Below, piece by piece: positions 21,122 through 29,358 of a stretch of DNA of 31,162 bases. The DNA is from a virus: positions 1-31,162 of the IMG/VR virus record IMGVR_UViG_3300025154_000306. The stretch is one strand, 5' to 3'. A program made the position numbers and the translations under genes. Position 1 is the stretch's first letter. Every line of letters starts with the position of its first letter. The notes below the pieces were generated by a model, which was not told the DNA's origin, searched no databases, and saw nothing but the letters and a program-made list of their open reading frames with translations.

Positions 21122-21304
21122 GTGTCTCGTCTTGCCGACTATGTGTTCTTTGTTCTAAGCATCAGTGCGGGAGTAGTGCTCGCTTTGGCGGTATTCTATG
21201 CGGCCATTCGTCTTGCGTCTGAGGCTTGGCACAAAGGCAGAGAACAGTTTCACCGTAGAATGCGATTCAATAGCAAGTTGAAAGGAGATCGGCCCCATGG
21301 CTGA
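21122..21304 (+). CDS. Single-pass membrane small protein
   Basis: This 60-residue protein starts with GTG two bases after the previous stop. Residues about 7-28 (YVFFVLSISAGVVLALAVFYAA) form one membrane segment, followed by a basic cytoplasmic tail. Its last eight bases overlap the next gene. Function unknown. Confidence 0.5.
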   Translation: MSRLADYVFFVLSISAGVVLALAVFYAAIRLASEAWHKGREQFHRRMRFNSKLKGDRPHG

Positions 21305-22544
21305 TAAAGGCAAGAAGCAGAAGTTCAAGTACCAGGAGCGGGATGCCAGCACCTGGAAGCAGAAGAGCCAGGAAAGTTCTGGCAGCTACGATGATATCGT
21401 CAAGGACGGTATCCCGAAGTTCAAGGCACAGGACGGCAAGAACCGAATCCGTATTCTGCCGCCAACCTGGGATGACGCCGATGACTTCGGCTATCCTATC
21501 CTGGTGCACTATCGCATCGGCGCCGAGGAGCAGCCTTATCTTTGCCTACAGATGAAGGATGAAGAGTGCCCCATCTGTGAAGAAGCAAGGCGTCTTGCCG
21601 CTGACGGTGATGTTGACGACTCCAAGCGTTTCAAGCCCAGCAAGCGAAAGGGCTGGTGGCTGCTTGATCGTAAGTCGGACGAGCCCGACATGCCCGTGTT
21701 CTGGGCCGCACCGCACGGCACGCACAAAGACGTCCTTCTCGCTTGTGAGGACGATGAGTCTGGTGAGATCATGCCGTGCGATCATCCACAGGAAGGCTAT
21801 GATGTGGCCTTCAACAAAGAGGGCGCACAGCTTCGCACGAAATACACTGGCGTCAAGCTGGTCCGTAACGCCACGCCGATCCTCGAAGATGAAGACGATA
21901 TGGCCAAGGTACTTGAGTTCATTGCCGAGAACCCGATCGACAGTCTCCTCAAGTTCTATGATGCCAAATACCTCACAGCCATTCTTGCGGGGCAGGCACC
22001 GAAGTCTGATGAAGACGAAGACGAAGAGGATGAGAAGCCCAAGAAAAAGACCAAGAAGAAGCCTGTCGACGAGGATGAGGAAGACGAAAAACCCAAAGGC
22101 AAGAAGCGCCCCCGTCTTGATGAAGATGAGGACGAGGATGAAAAGCCCAAGGGCAAGGCCAAGAAGAAGGGCAAGGATGAGGAAGAGGAAGAAGAGCCTG
22201 ACCCTGATGCTGAGGAAGGGGAAGAAGAGGGGGAAGATGAAGCCCTGGACTTCGATGAGATGGATGAGGGTGATCTCGCTAAGTTCGTCAAGAAGCACCG
22301 GCTCGACATCGACCTCGACGAAATCGATGGCACCAAGAAGCAGCGCAAGGCTGTGAAGGCTGCGTGGGAAGAACAGCAGGAAGAAGCCAAGCCCAAGGCC
22401 AAGGCTAAGAAGAAACCCGCGGAAGATGAAGATGAAGAGGAAGAGGACGGCAACTCTGCCACTGCCAAGCTGAAGGCGGCAGCGAAGCGCGCCAAAGAGA
22501 AGAGTGGCAAGAAGAAGGCTGATGAAGACGAAGACGACGACTAA
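21297..22544 (+). CDS. Single-stranded DNA-binding protein, T4 gp32-like, with extended acidic tail
   Basis: This 415-residue protein has a strong AAGGAG binding site. The first 230 residues resemble phage gp32-type SSB: KFKAQDGKNRIRILPPTWDD, a zinc-binding patch CLQMKDEECPICEEARRL, WWLLDRKSDEPDMPVFWAAP and the strand VKLVRNATPI. The last 180 residues are low complexity, alternating Asp/Glu runs with KPKGKKR or KKKTKKKP blocks. A globular insert LDFDEMDEGDLAKFVKKHRLDID lies within the tail. The acidic tail in SSBs binds partner proteins such as polymerase and recombinase; here it is about 100 residues longer than expected for T4 gp32 (301 residues in total). Confidence 0.8.
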   Translation: MADKGKKQKFKYQERDASTWKQKSQESSGSYDDIVKDGIPKFKAQDGKNRIRILPPTWDDADDFGYPILVHYRIGAEEQPYLCLQMKDEECPICEEARRLAADGDVDDSKRFKPSKRKGWWLLDRKSDEPDMPVFWAAPHGTHKDVLLACEDDESGEIMPCDHPQEGYDVAFNKEGAQLRTKYTGVKLVRNATPILEDEDDMAKVLEFIAENPIDSLLKFYDAKYLTAILAGQAPKSDEDEDEEDEKPKKKTKKKPVDEDEEDEKPKGKKRPRLDEDEDEDEKPKGKAKKKGKDEEEEEEPDPDAEEGEEEGEDEALDFDEMDEGDLAKFVKKHRLDIDLDEIDGTKKQRKAVKAAWEEQQEEAKPKAKAKKKPAEDEDEEEEDGNSATAKLKAAAKRAKEKSGKKKADEDEDDD

Positions 22545-23298
22545 GCGCCCGCGACCTAGTTTGGCCAAAGAGGGGCGAGATCAGTATTTTCTCGCCCCTA
22601 GCGCCAATCTAGAGTTCGTACATACGGGAGCAACCGTGCTCGACTGTGTGCTAGGCGGCGGCTGGCCTTTGGGCCGCGTATCTAACATCGTCGGTGACAA
22701 GAGCACAGGCAAGACCCTGGTCGCGTGCGAGGCTATGGCCAACTTCAGCCGTAAGTTTCCCAAAGGCATGATTCGGTATGTCGAGACAGAAGCTGCCTTC
22801 GATGATGCCTATGCCGCTGCTCTTGGAATACCCATGGACCGTGTTGAGCGGCCTGATTCACAACTCGAGACGGTTGAAGCCGTGTTCGAAGACCTGATGG
22901 GCGCTCTATCCAGGATGAAGCGCGGAGGCCTGTACATCTTGGACTCATTGGATGCGCTGTCGGATGCGGCTGAAATGGGTAGGGAAATTGATAAAGCAAC
23001 CTTCGGCGCTGGCAAAGCTAAAGGCATGTCACAACTGTTCAGGCGCGCTATAAAGAAGGTCGAAGCCAAACAATGCCATTTCATGATCATATCCCAGATA
23101 CGGGATAACATCGGGGCGACCTTCGGCCGCAAGTACTCACGGTCGGGCGGCAAAGCCCTGGACTTCTATGCTTCACAGGTTGCCTACCTAGCGCACCTGG
23201 GCGAGCTCAAGCGCAAGCTGAAGGGTGTAGAGCGTACCATAGGCGTCCAGATCAGAATGAAGTGTACAAAGAACAAGGTGGGCCTGCCGTTCCTGTGA
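22522..23298 (+). CDS. UvsX/RecA-like recombinase, N-terminal part ending at an internal UGA
   Basis: This frame codes the ATPase core of a UvsX/RecA recombinase. Walker A is VGDKSTGKTLVA, Walker B GGLYILDSLDALS, and a DNA-binding loop lies around FGAGKAKGMSQLFRRAI. It ends ISQIRDNIGATFGRKYSRSGG ... MKCTKNKVGLPFL and then TGA. The conserved continuation DFPILFGYGIEDI is in the next frame. The whole product would be about 340 residues if the ribosome skipped one base at CTG TGA C. The start 22522 (ATG after AAGAAGG) is preferred over GTG 22504; both overlap the SSB end. It drives strand exchange, with the SSB and the possible mediator just upstream. Confidence 0.85.
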   Translation: MKTKTTTKRPRPSLAKEGRDQYFLAPSANLEFVHTGATVLDCVLGGGWPLGRVSNIVGDKSTGKTLVACEAMANFSRKFPKGMIRYVETEAAFDDAYAAALGIPMDRVERPDSQLETVEAVFEDLMGALSRMKRGGLYILDSLDALSDAAEMGREIDKATFGAGKAKGMSQLFRRAIKKVEAKQCHFMIISQIRDNIGATFGRKYSRSGGKALDFYASQVAYLAHLGELKRKLKGVERTIGVQIRMKCTKNKVGLPFL

Positions 23299-23545
23299 CT
23301 TCCCCATCTTGTTCGGGTACGGCATCGAAGATATCACAGCGAGCATTGACTGGCTCGTTACGAACAAGCAGCACAGGCGCACCAGCTTGAGCCTTGACGA
23401 TCTGAAGGCTATACGCGAAGAGGCCATGCATGTTGAAGTCGACGGTGCCGATGACATTCGCCAGCTCTTGGCAACCAATGTGATTGCAGGGTGGTCAGAG
23501 ATCGAAAAGTCGTTCCTCCCGCCCAGGAGAAAATACAATGACTGA
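23297..23545 (+). CDS. UvsX/RecA-like recombinase, C-terminal part in +1 frame
   Basis: Reading from GAC at 23297 (one base skipped relative to the upstream frame) gives DFPILFGYGIEDITASIDWL and on to PPRRKYND. This is the expected C-terminal segment of the recombinase after the KNKVGLPF strand. No good independent ribosome binding site or ATG is seen before it (a TTG at 23309 is the first in-frame start-like codon and falls inside a conserved strand). It is therefore most likely the second half of one protein. The stop overlaps the next gene start by a few bases. Confidence 0.75.
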   Translation, partial: DFPILFGYGIEDITASIDWLVTNKQHRRTSLSLDDLKAIREEAMHVEVDGADDIRQLLATNVIAGWSEIEKSFLPPRRKYND

Positions 23546-23750
23546 CCGCGAATCGTACATGGACATTGCTTGCACGATCAAGGCCGCGCCTTCAAATGGC
23601 AAGGCACTCTTAGTTGCTGATGAGCGTGGTGAAGAGTTTTGGGTGCCGCGTTCAGTATGTATGAACGGACATCATGAGTTCAATGCTGGTGATGATGTGA
23701 CGCTCAAGATAGCGGAATGGTTCGTGGTCAAGAATGAGATAGGGTTATGA
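23538..23750 (+). CDS. Small hypothetical protein
   Basis: This 70-residue protein starts at the ATG at 23538, after CAGGAGAAAATACA, and overlaps the recombinase stop. It is probably an OB- or SH3-like small beta protein (CTIKAAPSNGKALLVADERGEEFWVP ... DDVTLKIAEWFVVKNEIGL), where the last strand resembles S1-like cold-shock proteins. The function is unknown. Confidence 0.55.
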   Translation: MTDRESYMDIACTIKAAPSNGKALLVADERGEEFWVPRSVCMNGHHEFNAGDDVTLKIAEWFVVKNEIGL

Positions 23751-24229
23751 CGCGCGTGCGACCTAGGCTTCCGAAGGCGTATGGTGTCACCGTCGCTACG
23801 CGCACTGGCGATAAAGAGGGAAGCTATAAGTTCTGGTACGACCCTAACAACTCTCTCAACCAAGCCGTGCAGAAGAAGGGCAAGACTGATGGTGACTACA
23901 TTGTTGAGGTTGATGGGGATCAGATCAATGAGATATTTCGCTGGAGCCCACAGCGCAAGCATTGGATCCAGCTTTGGGGTGTGCTACCAGCGCGCGACAG
24001 GGTGAACATAGCCCTGACTGAGACTGATGACCCGGATGAATTGATTGAAGCCTTGGTTGCTACAATCGAGGACGGTGAGACTAGGCTTTGGCAATGGGCC
24101 AAGTGGACCGTGGTTGAGGTCTTGCTACGACATCTGTCCGGCAGTGAAAAGTTCAAGATAATTGCCGATGAGATGCGGGAGAATTTCGACAGGCTGAATC
24201 CAGCCAAGCACTCACCGTGGGAGGGATAG
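23747..24229 (+). CDS. Hypothetical protein
   Basis: This 160-residue protein overlaps the previous stop by ATGA. It begins MTRVRPRLPKAYGVT, with the short RPRLP peptide also found at the N-terminus of the DNA methyltransferase and sigma-like proteins. The middle is beta-rich (YIVEVDGDQINEIFRWSPQ) and the C-terminal half helical (DPDELIEALVATIEDGETRLWQWAKWTVVEVLLRHL). No family was recognised. Confidence 0.55.
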   Translation: MTRVRPRLPKAYGVTVATRTGDKEGSYKFWYDPNNSLNQAVQKKGKTDGDYIVEVDGDQINEIFRWSPQRKHWIQLWGVLPARDRVNIALTETDDPDELIEALVATIEDGETRLWQWAKWTVVEVLLRHLSGSEKFKIIADEMRENFDRLNPAKHSPWEG

Positions 24230-24230
24230 T

Positions 24231-24425
24231 GTGGTTGATAATGATCTTATTCTGAATGTTGCCAAGATCATCTAGCTTGCATCAATAGACCCAAAGGATA
24301 GTTCTCGCGGCTTCTTGAAATCTTTAGATGAATGCAAAGTGTTAGCACTGCCTATCATTGATATGGTATCGCGTAAAATCATTGATGACGCTATAGCTAT
24401 TGAATTAGGGCAGGTATTTAAATGA
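24231..24425 (+). pseudogene. 64-codon gene with an in-frame UAG at codon 15
   Basis: From GTG at 24231, preceded by GGGAGGGATAGT, the frame reads VVDNDLILNVAKII, then TAG (24273-24275), then LASIDPKDSSRGFLKSLDE ... IELGQVFK and TGA. The final stop overlaps the start of the next gene as ATGA, exactly like other gene pairs here, so the whole frame looks like one gene. Both sides of the TAG look like sensible protein. TAG is used as a true stop by several neighbouring genes, so wholesale recoding is not supported. The causes may be suppression, a mutation or a sequence error. Function unknown. Confidence 0.5.
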
Positions 24426-25000
24426 GACCCGGAGGCAGCTCAACTAAGGGTGCAAGCTTTGAGCGGCAGGTGTGCCGTCAGCTTTCGCTGTGGATAAGCA
24501 GCGGTGAACGCGACGATGTGTTCTGGCGCACGGCTATGTCAGGCGGCCGGGCTACGATAGGGCTGCGCAGCGGCAAGAACAGAGGCGCACAGGCCGGAGA
24601 TGCGCAAGCTATTGATGCTCTCGGCGATGCCTTTATGAAAGTGTTCTCGGTCGAGTGCAAGCATGTTAAGACGCTCCAGCTAGGCCAGATGCTGGCAAAG
24701 CATACAGGCAAGAGCCATGACTACTGGATTAAGCACCGGCGCGAAAGTGCGGCCTTCAAACGCGAGCCATTCATGGTGGCGCGCGAGAACAGGTATCCTA
24801 CGCTGCTGTTCGTAACGGCTGAAGGGTTGGAACAGCTCGGGTTGGAATACCTGCCGTATCGCACCATATTTCGCGGCTGTATTCCATTATGGGTCTCAAT
24901 CAAAAGTGCCGTCTACACGGATGAGGTCCATGTGTTAGACTGGGAGCGTTTCCTGAAAGAGACGCTGCCGCCTATTCATTTGAAGCGGAGAAAGAAATGA
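24422..25000 (+). CDS. PD-(D/E)XK-like nuclease, possible Holliday-junction resolvase
   Basis: This 192-residue protein starts KGASFERQVCRQLSLWI (the conserved Glu of the first helix), has NRGAQAGDAQAIDALGDAFMK with the core Asp, then VFSVECKHVKTLQL, whose ECK completes the PD-(D/E)XK catalytic site. This pattern is that of RecB-like nucleases and resolvases. In a recombination cluster between UvsX and SbcCD-like genes, processing of branched DNA is likely. It overlaps the previous gene by ATGA. The nuclease fold is fairly likely; the substrate is inferred. Confidence 0.6.
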   Translation: MRPGGSSTKGASFERQVCRQLSLWISSGERDDVFWRTAMSGGRATIGLRSGKNRGAQAGDAQAIDALGDAFMKVFSVECKHVKTLQLGQMLAKHTGKSHDYWIKHRRESAAFKREPFMVARENRYPTLLFVTAEGLEQLGLEYLPYRTIFRGCIPLWVSIKSAVYTDEVHVLDWERFLKETLPPIHLKRRKK

Positions 25001-25194
25001 TCAGGGCCAGGGTTAGAACAAGTGACGGTAACGAAGACATCGTTGATATCGATGTTGAAAGAATAGGCAATGCTATTGCCAAGTATCACACTGAAGGCAA
25101 GCTAGAGGCTCTGACGGTCAGTAGTTCAGGAAGACCAATACCGAAGGTCTACTTCCACCCGAACCTTGTGTCTATTGAACTGTTCCAAGCTTAA
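24997..25194 (+). CDS. Small hypothetical protein
   Basis: This 65-residue protein overlaps the previous stop (ATGA) with GGAGAAAGAA upstream. The beta-rich sequence (RARVRTSDGNEDIVDIDVE) ends in VYFHPNLVSIELFQA. No function can be assigned. Confidence 0.5.
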   Translation: MIRARVRTSDGNEDIVDIDVERIGNAIAKYHTEGKLEALTVSSSGRPIPKVYFHPNLVSIELFQA

Positions 25195-25209
25195 TTTGGG
25201 GTATGTGAT

Positions 25210-25827
25210 ATGATAGACAGTGCGCTGTATAATGTTCAGTTATCAAGAACAATACGATGGGATGCTGAGGCAGAAGCAAGGATCTATAACATCCAAGCTG
25301 CCAAAGCACACCGTTTGAGTCCACACTCAATGGTCCATGCCTATATATCCTGGCAGCAAGCAGATCGTTATGTAGAACTGTTTAAGGATTTCTATAACAA
25401 GGATATTACTAATCCATACTCCCACGGCTTGGTCTGGTTCTGTTGCAAGTGTTTCAAAATTGAGTGCCCGCATTGGTTCGATAGCCATGCCGTTCAACGT
25501 GTTGGTGACAGACATTACCACGTTGAATATAATGTCTGTCACTGCAAATTCTGTAATCTGAACATATTCCTTGGTGGCCCCGGTGTTGGCACGCCGTCTC
25601 AGGAAGCACTGGCTTTAGTTCATGAGAGATTAGCCAAGCACAGCCCATCTGAGCACAGAAGCTTGGTCAATTTTGGTTATGGGTCTGGGTGGGTTTGTGA
25701 AACGCCTGTAATAGTTTCCAGAATGATCGAATCACATGGTATTGAGGCGGCTTCTGTTTACCTTGATCGCTTGATACAGAACGGCTCATGCCAAGATGCC
25801 TTCAACCACCTCCATAACTATGTTTAA
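25210..25827 (+). CDS. Cys/His-rich hypothetical protein
   Basis: This 205-residue protein has a Cys/His cluster at about residues 77-120 (LVWFCCKCFKIECPHWFDSH and CHCKFCNLNIFLGG), likely one or two zinc sites. The N-terminal part is helical (DAEAEARIYNIQAAKAHR). The gene is AT-richer than its neighbours and could be a separate acquisition. The nuclease SbcD-like gene starts inside its end. No family was recognised. Confidence 0.55.
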   Translation: MIDSALYNVQLSRTIRWDAEAEARIYNIQAAKAHRLSPHSMVHAYISWQQADRYVELFKDFYNKDITNPYSHGLVWFCCKCFKIECPHWFDSHAVQRVGDRHYHVEYNVCHCKFCNLNIFLGGPGVGTPSQEALALVHERLAKHSPSEHRSLVNFGYGSGWVCETPVIVSRMIESHGIEAASVYLDRLIQNGSCQDAFNHLHNYV

Positions 25828-26857
25828 GCCAGCCACCATATTGTTCACCGATCCACATCTGTCCGAGAAGGCAGAGGATCAGTATCGGTTCGACATCTTC
25901 CCCTGGTGCGTTAAGAACTACGCTACCAAGGCAACGACCGTGATCATACCCGGGGATCTGACTGACCGCAAAGACCGACACGCGGATTGGTTCGTCAACA
26001 AGGTGGTTGAAAATGTAAGGCTACTGTCGGAATCGTTCACGGTCTATATCATGATGGGGAATCACTGTTATAGCGCAAATCCTAAAGAACCGTTCTTTCG
26101 GTTTCTCGGCGGCATGTTGAACGTAATCTACATCCGTGAACCTGTCATGCTTCACGTTCCAGTTGGGGGTAAGGGTAAGCGAAAGGTCTTTTTCCTTCCC
26201 CATACCCGCCACCCGGAAAAGGAATGGGGTGGATACCAGTTCAAGAACTGCGATGCGATATTCATGCATCAGACATTCCGTGGTGCAAAGAGTGAGTCGG
26301 GGTTCGAACTCGATGGACTCAACCCGTCTGCGTTCAAAGGAATGGGATGCCCTATATTCTCAGGTGATGTCCACAATCCGCAGCAGGTTGGGCCGATCAC
26401 TTACATTGGCTGTCCTTGGCACGTGCACTATGGGGACAGATTCCAGCCCCGCGTTCTGATCGCTGATGCTGACTTCAAGACCCAGCCCGCTCATTTCCCA
26501 GCCCCACAGAAGCTGGTATTAGATATCACATCCCCCGGGAACTTGAAAGATACTAGGCACCGTATCAATGAAGGTGACCGTGTCAAAGTGCGGCTGTATT
26601 TACCTAGGGCTGAGTTCATTGACTGGCCCAAGCATAGAGACAAGATAAAGGCTGTGTGCAAGGAACTGAAGGTTGAGCTGCACGGTATAGAGCTTAAGGA
26701 ACTAGTACGCGGCAGGCCCAGGCCCAGGCTCGTACAGGTAAAATCCAAGGCCGCTAGAGGTCGTGCAGAAACCTTCGAAGCGTACTGCCAGCAACGCCAG
26801 ATCGATAGCGTAACGGCAGCTATAGGGAAGGAGCTGTTAGATGCAGAAACAAACTGA
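25820..26857 (+). CDS. SbcD/Mre11-like nuclease (T4 gp47-like)
   Basis: This protein of about 345 residues carries the metallophosphoesterase motifs in order: ILFTDPHLSE, VIIPGDLTDRKD, VYIMMGNHC, FMHQTF and FSGDVHNPQQ. Together they bind the two metal ions of Mre11/SbcD nucleases. With the SbcC-like ATPase at 27505 it makes the end-processing complex equivalent to T4 gp46/gp47, giving single-strand tails for UvsX. The start at 25820 (ATG overlapping the previous TAA) is chosen because the domain begins there; an in-frame ATG at 25796 is possible. Three small or broken genes separate it from its partner. Confidence 0.85.
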   Translation: MFKPATILFTDPHLSEKAEDQYRFDIFPWCVKNYATKATTVIIPGDLTDRKDRHADWFVNKVVENVRLLSESFTVYIMMGNHCYSANPKEPFFRFLGGMLNVIYIREPVMLHVPVGGKGKRKVFFLPHTRHPEKEWGGYQFKNCDAIFMHQTFRGAKSESGFELDGLNPSAFKGMGCPIFSGDVHNPQQVGPITYIGCPWHVHYGDRFQPRVLIADADFKTQPAHFPAPQKLVLDITSPGNLKDTRHRINEGDRVKVRLYLPRAEFIDWPKHRDKIKAVCKELKVELHGIELKELVRGRPRPRLVQVKSKAARGRAETFEAYCQQRQIDSVTAAIGKELLDAETN

Positions 26858-27116
26858 GGGCGTGTTGAGGGTGTTGATTGCACGCGCGCTCTACAATAAT
26901 TGCCGCGTGGCCTGGAAGGAAGCTGGGATGGCTGTACCAGCTCCTTGGTCTAAGGTATTCAAAGATGACCGTGACTCATATCTAGATGATGCGGATGCTG
27001 TTTTGAAAGCACTGGACGGGTATCTGACACACCATACAAATTGTCGCGGCCGATGGACTGGAACTTGCAACTGTGGGTTTGAAGAGGCCCGCCGCGTGCT
27101 CGAGGAGACGGCATGA
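26841..27116 (+). CDS. Hypothetical protein with CxC pair
   Basis: This 91-residue protein has AAGGAG upstream and starts 17 bases before the end of the nuclease gene. The C-terminus has HHTNCRGRWTGTCNCGFEEARR, a possible small metal site. No family is known to me. The frame continues after its TGA into an apparently related protein stretch (see next entry). Confidence 0.5.
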   Translation: MQKQTEGVLRVLIARALYNNCRVAWKEAGMAVPAPWSKVFKDDRDSYLDDADAVLKALDGYLTHHTNCRGRWTGTCNCGFEEARRVLEETA

Positions 27117-27267
27117 GACATCGCGCGGGAGATCGCGAAGGTGGAGGAAGCGGCGAATGTGGCGGAGCAGTACGGCCGCGCACCATAGATTGGCCGGCGA
27201 CGGAGATGTTGCCGATCTCTACCGCGCCACGGCCGCCGCCCTCCTCAAGGAGATGGGGCTCGAATGA
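27113..27267 (+). pseudogene. Degenerate GC-rich gene remnant
   Basis: This gap of about 150 bases has protein-like fragments in different frames. DIAREIAKVEEAANVAEQYGRA is read after 27117 in the frame of the previous gene. AHHRLAGDGDVADLYRATAAALLKEMGLE is read in another frame, ending at 27267 with an ATGA overlap into the next gene. The two halves look like one small helical protein broken by one frame change and lacking a clean start. The region is much richer in GC than the neighbouring genes. Confidence 0.35.
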
Positions 27268-27494
27268 CTAACAGGGCATTAGTGCGAGAAGGATGGTGGC
27301 GGGCGCATGGCTATCGCATTCGCTTCCCCGAAGAGGGTTTCATCAACATCGCTGGGCAAGACCATGAGGCATTCATCGAAATCATGAAGCGGGCGGGTGC
27401 TGAGATCGTCTTTGATGGACTGCCTTATTATTATATTTGGAATTCGATTTCAAACTCGGATGTGATCTACGAGGTAACTCTGCCACAAACTTGA
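27264..27494 (+). CDS. Small hypothetical protein
   Basis: This 76-residue protein has AAGGAG upstream. It reads REGWWRAHGYRIRFPEEGFIN and ends in a beta-rich part (PYYYIWNSISNSDVIYEVTLPQT). No family was recognised. Confidence 0.5.
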   Translation: MTNRALVREGWWRAHGYRIRFPEEGFINIAGQDHEAFIEIMKRAGAEIVFDGLPYYYIWNSISNSDVIYEVTLPQT

Positions 27495-27504
27495 ATGTGA
27501 TGCT

Positions 27505-29358
27505 GTGAACTTTCTCTGGATCAAGCTGCAAGACTTCAAGTCCTACCGTGGTGAACACGTTCTGGATCTCAGGAAGTTCGGTCCGGGCCTGTACTATATC
27601 CGAGGCACGAACAAATATGAGCCAGATATGGGCTCCAACGGCGTCGGCAAGTCGAGCGTCTGGGACGCCGTGCATTGGTGTTTCTATGGGGCCAGCCTAC
27701 GGGCGGTAAAGAGTCCAAACCTAGCCCCATGGGGCAAAAAAGGCGGCACAGCGGTCACGGTATGCTTGTGCCTGGACGGCATGACCACCAAGGTCAAGCG
27801 CACTTATAAGCCGAACTCACTTGCTGTGATTCAGGACAAGCAAGAACGGGGCGTTACCCAGGAACAGCTTGAAGACATGCTGCGGTTGAACTCTGAACGG
27901 TTTCAACAGAGCATCATATTCGGCCAGCACTCCGTCATGTTCTTTGACTTGACGCCTGGGCCAAAGCTCGACGTGTTCACAGACCTGATGGGCCTCAACT
28001 TCTGGCTCGAGCGTGCTGAACACGCCAAGCACACGACGTCGGAGCTCGCGGTCAACTTCCAAGAACTGGAGCATCAGCAACTAACGAATGAAACACGCAT
28101 CGAGGAACTCACGGCCGCTATTGCGGAAGATGAAGCGGCAGCGGTTGTTGAAGCCCAGGAACAAGGTAAGCGGTTAGAGGCTATTCGTGATGGTATCCGA
28201 ACCTTGAAGGCTGCGCGGGACGATGTCGTTCAGCAGTATGATGGGCTGAGCAAGAAAGCCGACGACTTGAGCGTCAGGACTAAGACTGAAGCGGACATCC
28301 TAGCGGTTGAGCAAGAGAAGATAGATGCTGTTGCAACTGAAGCCGCTGGCCTTGAAGCTGAAGTTGCCAAGGTTCAGGCTGAGGTAGCTGCTATCAATCG
28401 CCAGATCGCACGCATAAAGCAGGCTAAGGACATCTGCCCTACTTGTGGCCAGAAGATAGATAACAGTCACCTCAAGAAAGAGCTGGCGCGCTTGGAAGTT
28501 GATAGGGCCACGTTCGATAAGAAAGAGACCAAACTGGCGGCAAAGCTGGAAGCGCTGGAAAAGCGGTACAACTATTTGAAGGGTGGTTTAGAGAAGGCTA
28601 GGTCGAAATGCGTTGCGCACCAGCAGCTCGAGGCTGTTGAATATGAAATCCGTCAATGCCAACACAGTCTGCAAATATGTGATACGAAGTTAGAGAGCGG
28701 GCAGCGTGCGCTCAAAGATGCTAAGAACCAGACCTCAGCCTATGCTGAGCGTATCCAGCGCAACCGTGCCAAGCTAATGGAGCTTGAAAGGATACTGAAG
28801 AAGACCAAGAAGCAGATGCAGGAACTAGAGCCCCTCATTCCCCAGGCCCAATATTGGGTGAAGGGTTTCAAGGACATCAGGCTGTTCGAAATAGATGAAG
28901 CGCTCCAAGCATTAGAGGTCGAGGTCAATAACTACCTCACCGGCCTTGGCATGGAGAACTGGACGGTCAAACTCGCAGTTGAACGTGAGACCAAGGGTGG
29001 AAGCATCAGTCGTGGACTTCAAGTGTTTGTAGATCCTGGTACAGGAAAAGAGAATGACGTTAAGCCGTGGGAGTCGTGGTCTGGTGGTGAAGGCCAAAGG
29101 CTCAGGCTCGCTGGCGCGCTAGGCTTGGCAAATCTTATTCTACGGCAGATGCGCATTGAAACGAATATCCAGGTATGGGATGAGAAGCTGTATTGGCTAT
29201 CAGGTACGGGTGAAGAGGATATGCTCCAGCTCTTGCAGGAACAGGCCAAACAGAACGGTAAGCAGGTATGGGTTATTGACCAGCACGCTTTAGACTACCC
29301 GTTCGACGGTGTGATTGACGTCATCAAAGACAGGAAGGGTTCGAGGATAGAGGTATGA
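27505..29358 (+). CDS. SbcC/Rad50-like ATPase (T4 gp46-like)
   Basis: This 617-residue protein has an N-terminal FKSYRGEHVLDL strand, Walker A GSNGVGKSS (residues 43-51), long coiled coils on both sides of a zinc hook ICPTCGQKI near residue 310, and an ABC signature WSGGEGQRLRLAGALG near 525. It also has a Walker B-like VWDEK and ends with WVIDQHALDYPF, the D/H-loop region. The coiled coil is short, as in T4 gp46, compared with host SbcC of about 1,050 residues. It starts with GTG. It pairs with the SbcD-like nuclease upstream to process DNA ends. Confidence 0.9.
   Translation: MNFLWIKLQDFKSYRGEHVLDLRKFGPGLYYIRGTNKYEPDMGSNGVGKSSVWDAVHWCFYGASLRAVKSPNLAPWGKKGGTAVTVCLCLDGMTTKVKRTYKPNSLAVIQDKQERGVTQEQLEDMLRLNSERFQQSIIFGQHSVMFFDLTPGPKLDVFTDLMGLNFWLERAEHAKHTTSELAVNFQELEHQQLTNETRIEELTAAIAEDEAAAVVEAQEQGKRLEAIRDGIRTLKAARDDVVQQYDGLSKKADDLSVRTKTEADILAVEQEKIDAVATEAAGLEAEVAKVQAEVAAINRQIARIKQAKDICPTCGQKIDNSHLKKELARLEVDRATFDKKETKLAAKLEALEKRYNYLKGGLEKARSKCVAHQQLEAVEYEIRQCQHSLQICDTKLESGQRALKDAKNQTSAYAERIQRNRAKLMELERILKKTKKQMQELEPLIPQAQYWVKGFKDIRLFEIDEALQALEVEVNNYLTGLGMENWTVKLAVERETKGGSISRGLQVFVDPGTGKENDVKPWESWSGGEGQRLRLAGALGLANLILRQMRIETNIQVWDEKLYWLSGTGEEDMLQLLQEQAKQNGKQVWVIDQHALDYPFDGVIDVIKDRKGSRIEV

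Noticed and set aside
21546-22568. A 340-codon open frame on the minus strand opposite the SSB gene
   Set aside because: It is the antisense of the Glu/Asp/Lys repeats, giving Leu/Phe/Val runs; the + strand SSB has a binding site and known domain.
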